Assembly (NCBI GenBank): GCA_947624695.1
Contig: CANQLN010000019.1
Span: forward strand, 1 to 13,015
Origin: an uncultured Bacilli bacterium
GTDB taxonomy: Bacteria; Bacillota_I; Bacilli_A; RF39; UBA660
Length of the DNA stretch: 13,015 bases
Direction: 5' to 3'
The notes under the pieces are model-generated. The model did no database searches. It had not been told where the DNA came from and saw only the letters and a program-made list of their open reading frames with translations. The stretch's first letter is position 1. The number at the start of each line of letters is the position of its first letter. Position numbers and translations under genes: made by a program. Below, piece after piece: positions 1 through 5,519 of this stretch.

Positions 1-18
1 TATATGGGTTTATTATTT

Positions 19-71
19 ATTTCGAATATCCAAATCAAAACTTTATACCATTTCGAATATCGTTATCAAAA
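19..71. repeat. Two-copy direct repeat containing TTCGAA
   Basis: Two 22-bp copies, at 19-40 and 50-71, start with the same 12 bases (ATTTCGAATATC), then three differing bases, then ATCAAAA. Their period is 31 bp, about three helical turns, so both copies would face the same side of the DNA. Each contains the palindrome TTCGAA. They lie just upstream of the -35 box of the coupling-protein promoter, which suggests an operator. The left window edge is only 18 bp away, so more copies may exist outside. The regulator is unknown. Confidence 0.55.
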
Positions 72-92
72 TGTACAATTATTAAAATATTT

Positions 93-121
93 TTGCTAAT
101 ATAAAGTATTTATAGTATAAT
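93..121 (+). promoter_or_regulatory. Sigma-A-type promoter for the VirD4-like gene
   Basis: The sequence shows TTGCTA at 93-98, a 17-bp spacer and a perfect TATAAT at 116-121. Predicted transcription starts near 128, giving a leader of about 17 nt. A Shine-Dalgarno GGGAGG (133-138) stands just before the ATG at 145. The direct repeat at 19-71 lies immediately upstream. Confidence 0.7.
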
Positions 122-144
122 AGGGTTGAATTGGGAGGGCATTT

Positions 145-2370
145 ATGAAGTTTAAAGTAGAACCTAAAGATTTTTTCTTATTTGTATTGTATTGTATAAT
201 TTTATTATATTTGTGCGCACTTGCTGTATCAAATTTATTTTGTTTGCTTAATACGGGAACTTTTTATGGGTTAATTCCTATAAGTGCCTTTTCTTTAAAA
301 TATTTGCCTTTTACTTTAGGACTTTTTATCGGGGCTTTAATTTTAATTTTTACAAGTGTCTCTGATTACATTTTTAATAAGGAAAAAGGTAAAGGTATTG
401 GCCTTAAAATAGGCGAGACTAAAGGTAATGATGGTTATGCCAGATGGGCGAAAGAAAAAGAAATTAAAGAATCAAGTAATGTGGAAAAAATTAATCCTTC
501 TGATAAAGAATTAAAAGCAGCTGGTATACCTTTAATTAATAATGGTAAAGAAGTTTGGGTGGATAATGGTCATTATCATAACTTAGTTATTGGTTCTACT
601 GGTAGTGGTAAAACCGAAAACTTAGTATTTCCGATGGTTAATATTTTAGCCAAAAAGGGTGAGAGTATGGTTATTACCGACCCTAAAGGAGAAATTTATA
701 CCAAAACAGCCCAAAATTTAAAAGATCGGGGTTATAATGTTATTGTTTTAAACTTCCGAGAACCCGAAAAAGGTAATGCTTGGAATCCTTTGTTTTTACC
801 TTATCAATATTATAAAGAAGGTAATTATGATAAAGCAACTGAACTTTTAGATGACGTTGCTCTAAATATTTTATATGACCCTTCTAATAAAGGAGATTCA
901 GAGTTCTGGGAAAAAGGTTCTGCCGATTACTTCTCAGGATTAGCCTTAGGATTATTTCAAGATGCTGACCCTAAAGAAGTAAACTTAAATAGTATTAACT
1001 ATATGAGTACTATTGGGGAAGAAAGATACGCTACGAGTAATTTTATTAAAGAATATTTTAATTTAAAAGGGCCTGATAGTAATGCTTATATGTTTGCTAA
1101 TACGGTTATTAATGCTCCGGGTGATACTAAAGGTGGGTTACTTTCGACTTTTAGACAAAAGATTAGAATTTTCTCAACTAGAGAAAACTTATCGGAAATG
1201 CTTTCTTATAGTGATTTTGATATGCGAGATATTGGTCGATGTAAAACCGCAGTTTTCATGGTTATCCATGATGAAAAGAAAACTTATCATACCTTAATGA
1301 CAATTTTTATTAAACAATGTTATGAAACTTTAATTGATGTGGCGCAAGCTAATGGCGGAAAACTAGAATATCGGACTAACTTTATTCTAGATGAGTTTCC
1401 TAACATGCCACCTTTAAAAGATATTGATAGTATGGTTACAGCGGCCAGAAGTAGAGATATTCGTTTTACCTTTATCATTCAAAACTTTGCTCAACTTAAT
1501 GATGTTTATGGGGAAGAAGTTGCCCAAGTAATTAAAGGTAACTGTGGTAATTTAATTTATTTAATTAGTACCGAATTAAAAGCCTTAGAAGAAATTAGTA
1601 AGATGTGCGGTGATGTTAAGTCGAAAGATAAAGATAAGACCGCTTCGACACCATTAGTTACGGTTAGTGATTTACAAAAATTAAAATTAGGAGAAGCTAT
1701 TATTATTCGGTTAAGAATGTTTCCGTTTAAAACCAAGTATACTCCAAACTTTAAAATGAATTGGGGCGAAGATTATCCAACAGCGACGTTCCCAATTAGA
1801 GAAGCTCATAAAGTAGAATTATTTGATTTAAAGAAATATGTTACTGAAGAAAAAAGAAAGAAAATGATGAATGGCATTAATGATGGAGCTAATCCAATGG
1901 CCTCTTCTATGGGCCTTGGTATGCGGGATGCTAATCCCTTTGGAATGCCTGCAAATCAAATGGCTAATCCTTTTGCTACACCTAGTTCAATGAACCATCA
2001 AAATCCTTATGGTAATCCTTTTGGAGGCAGCATGCAAAATATGGATATTGATGCAATGATGAAAGATATTGACCGGAAGTTAAAAGAACTTGATGAAGAA
2101 GAACAAAGACAAAAAGATAAATTAAAGATGCAAAATCAAGAATTATTAAATGCCAATATGGATATTAATAAAGAATTAGAAAATCTTAGTGATGATGATT
2201 TAATCAAAGATTTAGATGATGATGTGGAGACTTTAGAAATGCCAAAAGAAAAAGAAGAGAAGAAGAAAGAAGCTCCAAAAGTTAATATCGATGTTGATAG
2301 TGTAATAATGAATGAAAATGTTATAACGGATGATGAATTCTTTGATGATTTCTTTGGAGAAGATGAATAA
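145..2370 (+). CDS. VirD4/TraG-family type IV secretion coupling ATPase
   Basis: This 741-residue protein is a membrane-anchored AAA-type ATPase of the type IV coupling protein family, which brings DNA or protein substrates to a secretion channel at the inner membrane. Two N-terminal hydrophobic segments (about residues 10-33 and 52-72) are followed by the nucleotide-binding domain. Walker A is G150-STGSGK-T157 and Walker B is FILDEF at 413-418. The stretch after Walker B (residues about 440-470, ending in an IIQNFAQL motif) is typical of TraG/VirD4. From about residue 580 the protein turns low-complexity: Asn/Met/Pro-rich with NPF/NPYG repeats (597, 608, 620, 624), then a charged coiled coil (about 632-680) and a strongly acidic tail. 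That tail may be a substrate or partner docking region (inference). No other type IV secretion gene is in the window. The start is fixed by GGGAGG 6 nt upstream of the ATG. Confidence 0.92.
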   Translation: MKFKVEPKDFFLFVLYCIILLYLCALAVSNLFCLLNTGTFYGLIPISAFSLKYLPFTLGLFIGALILIFTSVSDYIFNKEKGKGIGLKIGETKGNDGYARWAKEKEIKESSNVEKINPSDKELKAAGIPLINNGKEVWVDNGHYHNLVIGSTGSGKTENLVFPMVNILAKKGESMVITDPKGEIYTKTAQNLKDRGYNVIVLNFREPEKGNAWNPLFLPYQYYKEGNYDKATELLDDVALNILYDPSNKGDSEFWEKGSADYFSGLALGLFQDADPKEVNLNSINYMSTIGEERYATSNFIKEYFNLKGPDSNAYMFANTVINAPGDTKGGLLSTFRQKIRIFSTRENLSEMLSYSDFDMRDIGRCKTAVFMVIHDEKKTYHTLMTIFIKQCYETLIDVAQANGGKLEYRTNFILDEFPNMPPLKDIDSMVTAARSRDIRFTFIIQNFAQLNDVYGEEVAQVIKGNCGNLIYLISTELKALEEISKMCGDVKSKDKDKTASTPLVTVSDLQKLKLGEAIIIRLRMFPFKTKYTPNFKMNWGEDYPTATFPIREAHKVELFDLKKYVTEEKRKKMMNGINDGANPMASSMGLGMRDANPFGMPANQMANPFATPSSMNHQNPYGNPFGGSMQNMDIDAMMKDIDRKLKELDEEEQRQKDKLKMQNQELLNANMDINKELENLSDDDLIKDLDDDVETLEMPKEKEEKKKEAPKVNIDVDSVIMNENVITDDEFFDDFFGEDE

Positions 2371-2381
2371 TCTTCTTTTTT
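2358..2381 (+). terminator. Intrinsic terminator overlapping the end of the VirD4-like gene
   Basis: A perfect 7-bp stem (AGAAGAT 2358-2364 with ATCTTCT 2370-2376) encloses a 5-nt loop and is followed by a T-run to 2381. The 5' arm lies in the last codons, and the stop codon TAA (2368-2370) is in the loop and the first base of the 3' arm. Confidence 0.75.
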
Positions 2382-2416
2382 AGTTAAATATAATTTTTCT
2401 AAGTCAAAAAATTTCA

Positions 2417-2422
2417 TATAAT
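2417..2422 (+). promoter_or_regulatory. -10 box for the rhodanese-like gene
   Basis: A perfect TATAAT lies 14 nt upstream of the ATG at 2437. Transcription would start near 2429, inside the ribosome-binding sequence GGTGAT (2428-2433), leaving a leader of only about 8 nt. No good -35 hexamer is seen at 16-18 bp. Confidence 0.45.
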
Positions 2423-2436
2423 ACTATGGTGATATA

Positions 2437-2694
2437 ATGAAAACCATTAAAGAAAGTGATTTCAATCCTCAGATGGGAATTTTAATTGATGTTAAAGATC
2501 CTACTTTATATAAAGAAAAACATAATCCTTATAGTATAAATATTTATTATGATAAACTTCTTATGAATCATAAAACTTTATTAAATAAAAATAATAAATA
2601 TTATATTATGTGTGATAAAGGACATAAAAGTAAACAAGCCGTAAGAATATTAGCTTTTTACGGTTATGATGTCACATATGTAATAAATTCGTGA
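2437..2694 (+). CDS. Small rhodanese-like domain protein
   Basis: This 85-residue protein is a compact single rhodanese domain. It has the opening strand 'ILIDVKDPTLY' (15-25, the usual 'liDvR...eY' motif), a middle strand 'YYIMC', and the active-site loop C59-DKGHKS-K with the catalytic cysteine at the expected place. A helix and the strand 'YGYDVTYV' near the C terminus complete the fold. Rhodaneses carry persulfide sulfur on this cysteine and serve in thiosulfate or persulfide transfer. The partner here is unknown. It is shorter than the usual ~100-residue single-domain members because of a trimmed N-terminal helix, but it keeps the catalytic loop. Its -10 box and terminators suggest it is transcribed alone or with the next gene. 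Confidence 0.78.
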   Translation: MKTIKESDFNPQMGILIDVKDPTLYKEKHNPYSINIYYDKLLMNHKTLLNKNNKYYIMCDKGHKSKQAVRILAFYGYDVTYVINS

Positions 2695-2719
2695 AAATTA
2701 CTCATACTTATATTATAAT
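2691..2719 (+). promoter_or_regulatory. Promoter for the VTT membrane protein
   Basis: GTGAAA (2691-2696), a 17-bp spacer and a perfect TATAAT (2714-2719). The -35 box overlaps the stop codon of the rhodanese-like gene. The predicted start near 2726 gives a leader of about 9 nt before the ATG at 2735. Confidence 0.5.
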
Positions 2720-2734
2720 AATAATGTGGTAAAT

Positions 2735-3319
2735 ATGATGGAATTTTTAAATAATACATATAATTTTATAATAAATTTAGTAAATAGTTCAACCTTTTAT
2801 GGTCCTCTATTTGCTTGTCTTTTAATATTTTTAGAATCAATGATTCCCGTTTTACCATTATTTGTTTTTATCACGATTATTTTTATTGCTTATGGTTATG
2901 CCCTTGGCTTTCTAGTAGCCTATCTTTTAACTTGCTTAGGCTGCTTTTTTTCGTTTTATTTATGTCGGACTATTTTAAAAGATATCTTTCAAAGAAAGGT
3001 ACGGAAAATTGAAAAGTTTGATAAATTAATGAAAAAAATTGATAAGATGAAATTAACAAGTTTAGTTTTATTAATAGCTATTCCTTTTACGCCCGCCTTT
3101 TTAATCAATATTGCAGCCGCTTTATCAAAAATGCCTTTTAAAAAATATGCAGTAGCTATAATGATTGGTAAAATATTTTTAGTTTTTTTCTGGGGCTTTA
3201 TTGGAACGAGTTTAGTAGAAAGTTTTAAAAATCCCAAAATTTTAATTGTTATTTTACTGATGCTTTTAGTAGCCTATTTACTTAGTAAGTTAATGGCCAA
3301 AAAGATGAATATTGAGTAA
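2735..3319 (+). CDS. TVP38/TMEM64 (VTT domain) family membrane protein
   Basis: This protein of about 194 residues is almost entirely hydrophobic, with five or six membrane segments. It carries the VTT (DedA-superfamily) hallmarks: an early 'ESMIPVLPLFVFI' re-entrant segment (about 34-46), a glycine-rich helix, a basic cytoplasmic loop of about 25 residues (QRKVRKIEKFDKLMKKIDK), and the second re-entrant motif 'IPFTPAFLINIAAALSKMPF' with a conserved Pro and Asn and a following Gly-containing helix. DedA/VTT proteins move lipids across the membrane or act as ion-coupled transporters. The substrate here cannot be told. A GTG at 2726 would extend the frame by three residues, but that GTG is part of the ribosome-binding sequence GTGGT, so the ATG at 2735 is preferred (2738 is also possible). 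Confidence 0.8.
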   Translation: MMEFLNNTYNFIINLVNSSTFYGPLFACLLIFLESMIPVLPLFVFITIIFIAYGYALGFLVAYLLTCLGCFFSFYLCRTILKDIFQRKVRKIEKFDKLMKKIDKMKLTSLVLLIAIPFTPAFLINIAAALSKMPFKKYAVAIMIGKIFLVFFWGFIGTSLVESFKNPKILIVILLMLLVAYLLSKLMAKKMNIE

Positions 3320-3357
3320 AAATTATGTCAATAATATTATAAAGAAAATAGAGTAAT

Positions 3358-3386
3358 TTGACTTTAAACTAGTTAAATAGTATATT
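3358..3386 (+). promoter_or_regulatory. Promoter of the 3414-5126 operon
   Basis: TTGACT (3358-3363), a 17-bp spacer and TATATT (3381-3386). The predicted start is near 3393, so the leader is about 20 nt and carries the ribosome-binding sequence GTGGGTGAT before the ATG at 3414. Confidence 0.65.
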
Positions 3387-3413
3387 AAAAATAGAACCAT
3401 AGTGGGTGATTGA

Positions 3414-4430
3414 ATGAATAGTGAAAAGGAAGAAAAATTATTTAGCTTAGTTGATGATTTCGTTAATGATATGAAAAAATCAACCGGAGATAATTATGAT
3501 TATTCTGAAATAGTTTATTATATTGTTGAACATTTTGAAAATTGGGATGTTAATGAAACTTTTAACTGCGCTAAATATTTAGTATTAACTTGTAACTATA
3601 CTAAAGATGAAATTTTAAATCATGAAGCTGATGATAAAATTAGAGACTTTATTAATTATCAAAAAGCCAAAACGATCAGTGTGGAAACTAAAGAAAATTT
3701 AACTAAAACTCCTCACCAAAGAGGAATTCATTTAAAAGCTAGAAGAGAGAAAACTCCCAAAGAAAGATTCAAACAAAGATTAGAAGTAGGTCTTTTAATC
3801 GCTGGCATTGGTACATTATCAATTTTGTATGCAGCGAGAGGAAATACAATGAATAGTATGCTCGAAAAAGAAATAGGGCGTTTTGCCTCAAGTGGGCGAA
3901 ATACCGAAAGTATTGTCGAGCAAACAACCGATAACTTAGGTTATAACCCTCGAGTTGGTCATGTTGAATTTGATTATCGGGAAGATCTAATCGCCGGACA
4001 TTTAGAAGATATGCTAGAAAAAGATCCCCAAGTTTTAGATGATGTTTTACATTCAATTTATTCTGACTTAGAGCAAAACCGGTTATATAATATGGATACG
4101 ATTATGGCCCGCCTTCGTTTAGCCGCTACTAATAATGAAAAACTTAAAGAAGTTAAAGATAAAATAGATGATTGTAATAGTTTTTTAGATTATGTGGCTA
4201 AGTCAGGCCGAGTCCAAGAGTTCTGTAATCCCGAAGTTTTAAATGCTATTTCGCATTATAATGGTTTAAATCATCTCCAAGATCCTACGGCGTTTTATAA
4301 TTTGAGTATTGAAGACCAAAACCTTTTAACCGAGTTAATGGATGCTTATAGAGAGAGCAAAAGCTTAACTTATATGGAATCAGTTGCTAGTATTCAACAA
4401 ATGAACACGGAAGGAACTAGAAATTTATGA
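3414..4430 (+). CDS. Unrecognised single-pass membrane protein
   Basis: I do not recognise this 338-residue protein. The N-terminal half (1-100) is acidic and predicted helical. A very basic stretch (about 103-122, rich in Lys and Arg) precedes a single hydrophobic helix at 124-141. By the positive-inside rule this places residues 1-120 in the cytoplasm and the C-terminal ~195 residues outside. The outer part is polar, mostly helical and rich in Asp, Asn and Tyr. No catalytic motif is evident, and there is no cleavable signal peptide. The start is supported by GTGGGTGAT 5-8 nt upstream. Its stop codon overlaps the next start (ATGA, 4427-4430), so it is probably translated together with the DUF1292-like protein. 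Confidence 0.75.
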   Translation: MNSEKEEKLFSLVDDFVNDMKKSTGDNYDYSEIVYYIVEHFENWDVNETFNCAKYLVLTCNYTKDEILNHEADDKIRDFINYQKAKTISVETKENLTKTPHQRGIHLKARREKTPKERFKQRLEVGLLIAGIGTLSILYAARGNTMNSMLEKEIGRFASSGRNTESIVEQTTDNLGYNPRVGHVEFDYREDLIAGHLEDMLEKDPQVLDDVLHSIYSDLEQNRLYNMDTIMARLRLAATNNEKLKEVKDKIDDCNSFLDYVAKSGRVQEFCNPEVLNAISHYNGLNHLQDPTAFYNLSIEDQNLLTELMDAYRESKSLTYMESVASIQQMNTEGTRNL

Positions 4431-4675
4431 TAAATATTGATATAATTACTTTGGAAGATGGAGAAGAGTATGAAGTAATTGATGCTTTTAGTCATAAAAA
4501 TAATAATTATTTAATTTTACAAAAAAAAGATAATGATAAAGTTCTTTGTACGAGAAAGGTACTAAAAGAAAATGATGAAGAGTATATTGTTAAATTAGAT
4601 AGTGATAATGAATTTACAGAAGTAATGGAATTATTTTATAATAGGCATAAAGGAGAAAAGAAAAATGAAGAATAA
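4427..4675 (+). CDS. DUF1292 (YrzB-like) family protein
   Basis: This 82-residue acidic protein matches the DUF1292 pattern: 'TLEDGEEYEVIDAF' (8-21), a central 'YLILQKKD' strand (29-36), then 'EEYIVKLDSDNEFTEVMELF' (51-70). Family members are small, about 80-100 residues, widespread in Bacillota and of unknown function; several are encoded next to yrrK/yrzL-type genes. Here it is in a different context: its ATG overlaps the stop of the upstream membrane protein (ATGA), and its own end overlaps the next gene by 11 bp. Translational coupling of all three genes is therefore likely. The family assignment rests on motif memory and was not tested by a profile search. Confidence 0.7.
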   Translation: MINIDIITLEDGEEYEVIDAFSHKNNNYLILQKKDNDKVLCTRKVLKENDEEYIVKLDSDNEFTEVMELFYNRHKGEKKNEE

Positions 4676-5126
4676 AAGTATAATTATAGGAATTGTTATT
4701 ATTGTTATAGTGTGTATTATAACTACTGGTTGTGTATTTTATAATGTTGTTGATAAAGAAGAATTTAATAAACATTTTACAGCTTTAGGATATAGTATAA
4801 GTGATACTGAAGAAGCTAAATATGAAGCAGATACTTATTTAGTAGCTACTAAAGAAGATGTACCTTATAAAGTTGAATATTATGAATTTGAAAATGAAGT
4901 AGAAGCGAAAAAAGTTTATGAAAAATATAAAGATAGTATTGTAGATTATATTACTGCTAATACGGAAAACCAAGAAACAAAAGGAGCTGTATTTGCTAAA
5001 ATAGTAGCAGAATCAACTGATGATTATATTGTTATTTCAAGAGTTAAAAATACTTTAATCTTTATTGATGGAACTCATGACTATAAAGATAGTATTGACG
5101 ATATATTAAAAGATATAAAATATTAG
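4665..5126 (+). CDS. Membrane-anchored or lipoprotein, function unknown
   Basis: This 153-residue protein begins with a short basic N terminus (MKNK) and a hydrophobic stretch (5-20), followed by 'ITTGC' with Cys23. This fits a weak lipobox, so it may be a lipoprotein; otherwise it is held by an uncleaved helix. The remaining ~130 residues are acidic, Tyr- and Lys-rich and should be extracellular. They have an alternating strand and helix character ('YKVEYYEFENEVEAKKVYEKYKD'). I do not recognise the fold. It is the last gene of the three-gene operon, has a good Shine-Dalgarno (AAAGGAGA, about 9 nt upstream) inside the preceding gene, and ends in a terminator. Confidence 0.75.
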   Translation: MKNKSIIIGIVIIVIVCIITTGCVFYNVVDKEEFNKHFTALGYSISDTEEAKYEADTYLVATKEDVPYKVEYYEFENEVEAKKVYEKYKDSIVDYITANTENQETKGAVFAKIVAESTDDYIVISRVKNTLIFIDGTHDYKDSIDDILKDIKY

Positions 5127-5150
5127 AAGAGTGAAATCTTCTTTTTTTTT
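5125..5150 (+). terminator. Intrinsic terminator of the three-gene operon
   Basis: Stem AGAAGA (5125-5130) with TCTTCT (5137-5142), a 6-nt loop, then eight further Ts to 5150. The first two bases of the stem belong to the stop codon TAG (5124-5126). Confidence 0.8.
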
Positions 5151-5180
5151 AATTTTTATAATAATGTCCGCATATTTTTG

Positions 5181-5210
5181 TTGACTCCAAAAACAATAGT
5201 TTGCTATACT
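5181..5210 (+). promoter_or_regulatory. Promoter of the small hydrophobic peptide mRNA
   Basis: TTGACT (5181-5186), an 18-bp spacer and TATACT (5205-5210) with an extended TGC just before it. Transcription is predicted to start at about A5217, exactly the first base of the inverted repeat whose other arm ends in the T-run at 5446-5451. Confidence 0.75.
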
Positions 5211-5258
5211 CTTATTAGGAACATTTGAATAGTTGGGTGCTTGCTGAATTTCGCAAGG

Positions 5259-5270
5259 AAGGAGGCGATC
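5259..5270 (+). promoter_or_regulatory. Near-perfect extended Shine-Dalgarno
   Basis: AAGGAGGCGATC matches the full complement of the 16S rRNA 3' end (AAGGAGGTGATC) at 11 of 12 positions and ends 3 nt before the ATG at 5274. It is by far the strongest ribosome-binding site in the window. Extended sites of this kind are known from Bacillus type I toxins such as TxpA and BsrG. Confidence 0.8.
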
Positions 5271-5273
5271 TTT

Positions 5274-5357
5274 ATGAACAAGAAGGATTTGTTAATCTTA
5301 TCTCAAGTAGTAATCATCTTCTTTTTATTATTTCTACTATTTGTAGTATTAATATAA
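5274..5357 (+). CDS. 27-residue hydrophobic peptide, type I toxin-like
   Basis: The small reading frame starts with MNKKD, has one short polar break (SQ at 10-11) and continues as one hydrophobic helix rich in Leu, Val, Ile and Phe to its last residue (about 12-27). That helix is long enough to span or insert into a membrane. It has no charged C-terminal tail, unlike Fst or TxpA. It sits behind a strong promoter and an extended Shine-Dalgarno, within an mRNA whose two ends pair, and is faced by a convergent promoter. This arrangement fits a type I toxin of the TxpA/BsrG/holin-like group. I do not recognise the peptide sequence itself. It could instead be a small membrane-protein regulator. 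Expression is supported by the signals around it, not by homology. Confidence 0.65.
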   Translation: MNKKDLLILSQVVIIFFLLFLLFVVLI

Positions 5358-5360
5358 ATT

Positions 5361-5473
5361 GAAAAGAACCTAACTCATCATCTATGATTTAGGTTCTACA
5401 CAAAATTTTTCAGCAACACTCAACACTAGAATATTTGAATGTTCCTTTTTTATTGTATTCAAGTTTCCTTGAC
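5361..5473 (-). ncRNA. Putative antisense RNA (antitoxin candidate)
   Basis: From the minus-strand promoter at 5508-5480, an RNA would start near 5473 with a 5-bp hairpin closed by a GAAA tetraloop (TCAAG-GAAA-CTTGA, 5472-5459). It would run leftward across the complete 3' arm of the toxin-like mRNA. It could end at the hairpin 5397-5365 (9-bp stem AGAACCTAA/TTAGGTTCT), which on this strand is followed by TTTC. Its length would be about 110 nt, overlapping the sense mRNA by about 90 nt. No reading frame is needed to explain it. The 3'-overlapping convergent layout is that of TxpA/RatA and BsrG/SR4. Both ends are predictions. Confidence 0.5.
5365..5397. terminator. Hairpin shared by sense mRNA and antisense RNA
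   Basis: AGAACCTAA (5365-5373) pairs perfectly with TTAGGTTCT (5389-5397). Inside, ATCA (5377-5380) can pair with TGAT (5385-5388), with CTC left as a bulge. On the minus strand the stem is followed by TTTC and can serve as a weak terminator. On the plus strand it is followed by ACACAAAA and probably does not terminate, so the sense RNA would reach the T-run at 5446. Confidence 0.5.
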
Positions 5474-5479
5474 ATATTC

Positions 5480-5508
5480 ATTATACTATAAAAAAATTTT
5501 TAATTCAA
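5480..5508 (-). promoter_or_regulatory. Orphan minus-strand promoter
   Basis: Reading the minus strand: TTGAAT (5508-5503), a 17-bp spacer, then a perfect TATAAT (5485-5480). It lies just past the stop of the minus-strand coat gene at 5520, and no minus-strand gene follows it. A small RNA is therefore the natural product. Confidence 0.6.
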
Positions 5509-5519
5509 GATGTCTATTT

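Larger units (their letters stand above)
5217..5446 (+). repeat. Long-range inverted repeat joining mRNA 5' and 3' ends
   Basis: As RNA, bases 5217-5248 can pair with 5409-5446. There are 15 bp (5217-5231 with 5432-5446, two G-U pairs), then a 7-nt bulge on the 3' side, then 8 bp (5232-5239 with 5417-5424, one G-U pair), a bulged C5240, then 8 bp (5241-5248 with 5409-5416). All but one of the 32 bases of the 5' arm are paired. The 3' arm is directly followed by six Ts (5446-5451), so it would double as the transcript end. A competing small hairpin (CTTGC 5240-5244 with GCAAG 5253-5257) could form first on the nascent RNA. This resembles the end-to-end folding of hok and AapA1 toxin mRNAs (established for those); its role here is inference. 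Confidence 0.75.

Noticed and set aside
2136..2417. Minus-strand 93-codon frame opposite the end of the VirD4-like gene
   Set aside because: It is the mirror of the acidic, repeat-like coding region, is made mostly of Ser, Phe and Lys, and has no ribosome-binding site.
2726..2734. GTG start extending the VTT membrane protein by three residues
   Set aside because: The GTG is part of the ribosome-binding sequence GTGGT and would lie at or before the predicted transcription start; the ATG at 2735 is properly spaced.
3769..4056. Minus-strand 95-codon frame inside the unrecognised membrane protein gene
   Set aside because: No ribosome-binding site, no recognisable motif, fully covered by a well-supported plus-strand gene.
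5217..5446. MITE or insertion sequence bounded by inverted repeats
   Set aside because: The arms match as RNA with G-U pairs, start at a promoter's predicted first base and end in a terminator T-run; no target-site duplication is seen and no transposase is encoded inside.
5469..5492. Plus-strand TTGACA followed by TATACT/TATAAA as a promoter
   Set aside because: The spacing is only 7 or 12 bp, too short for a sigma-A promoter; the minus-strand reading of the same bases has correct 17-bp spacing.
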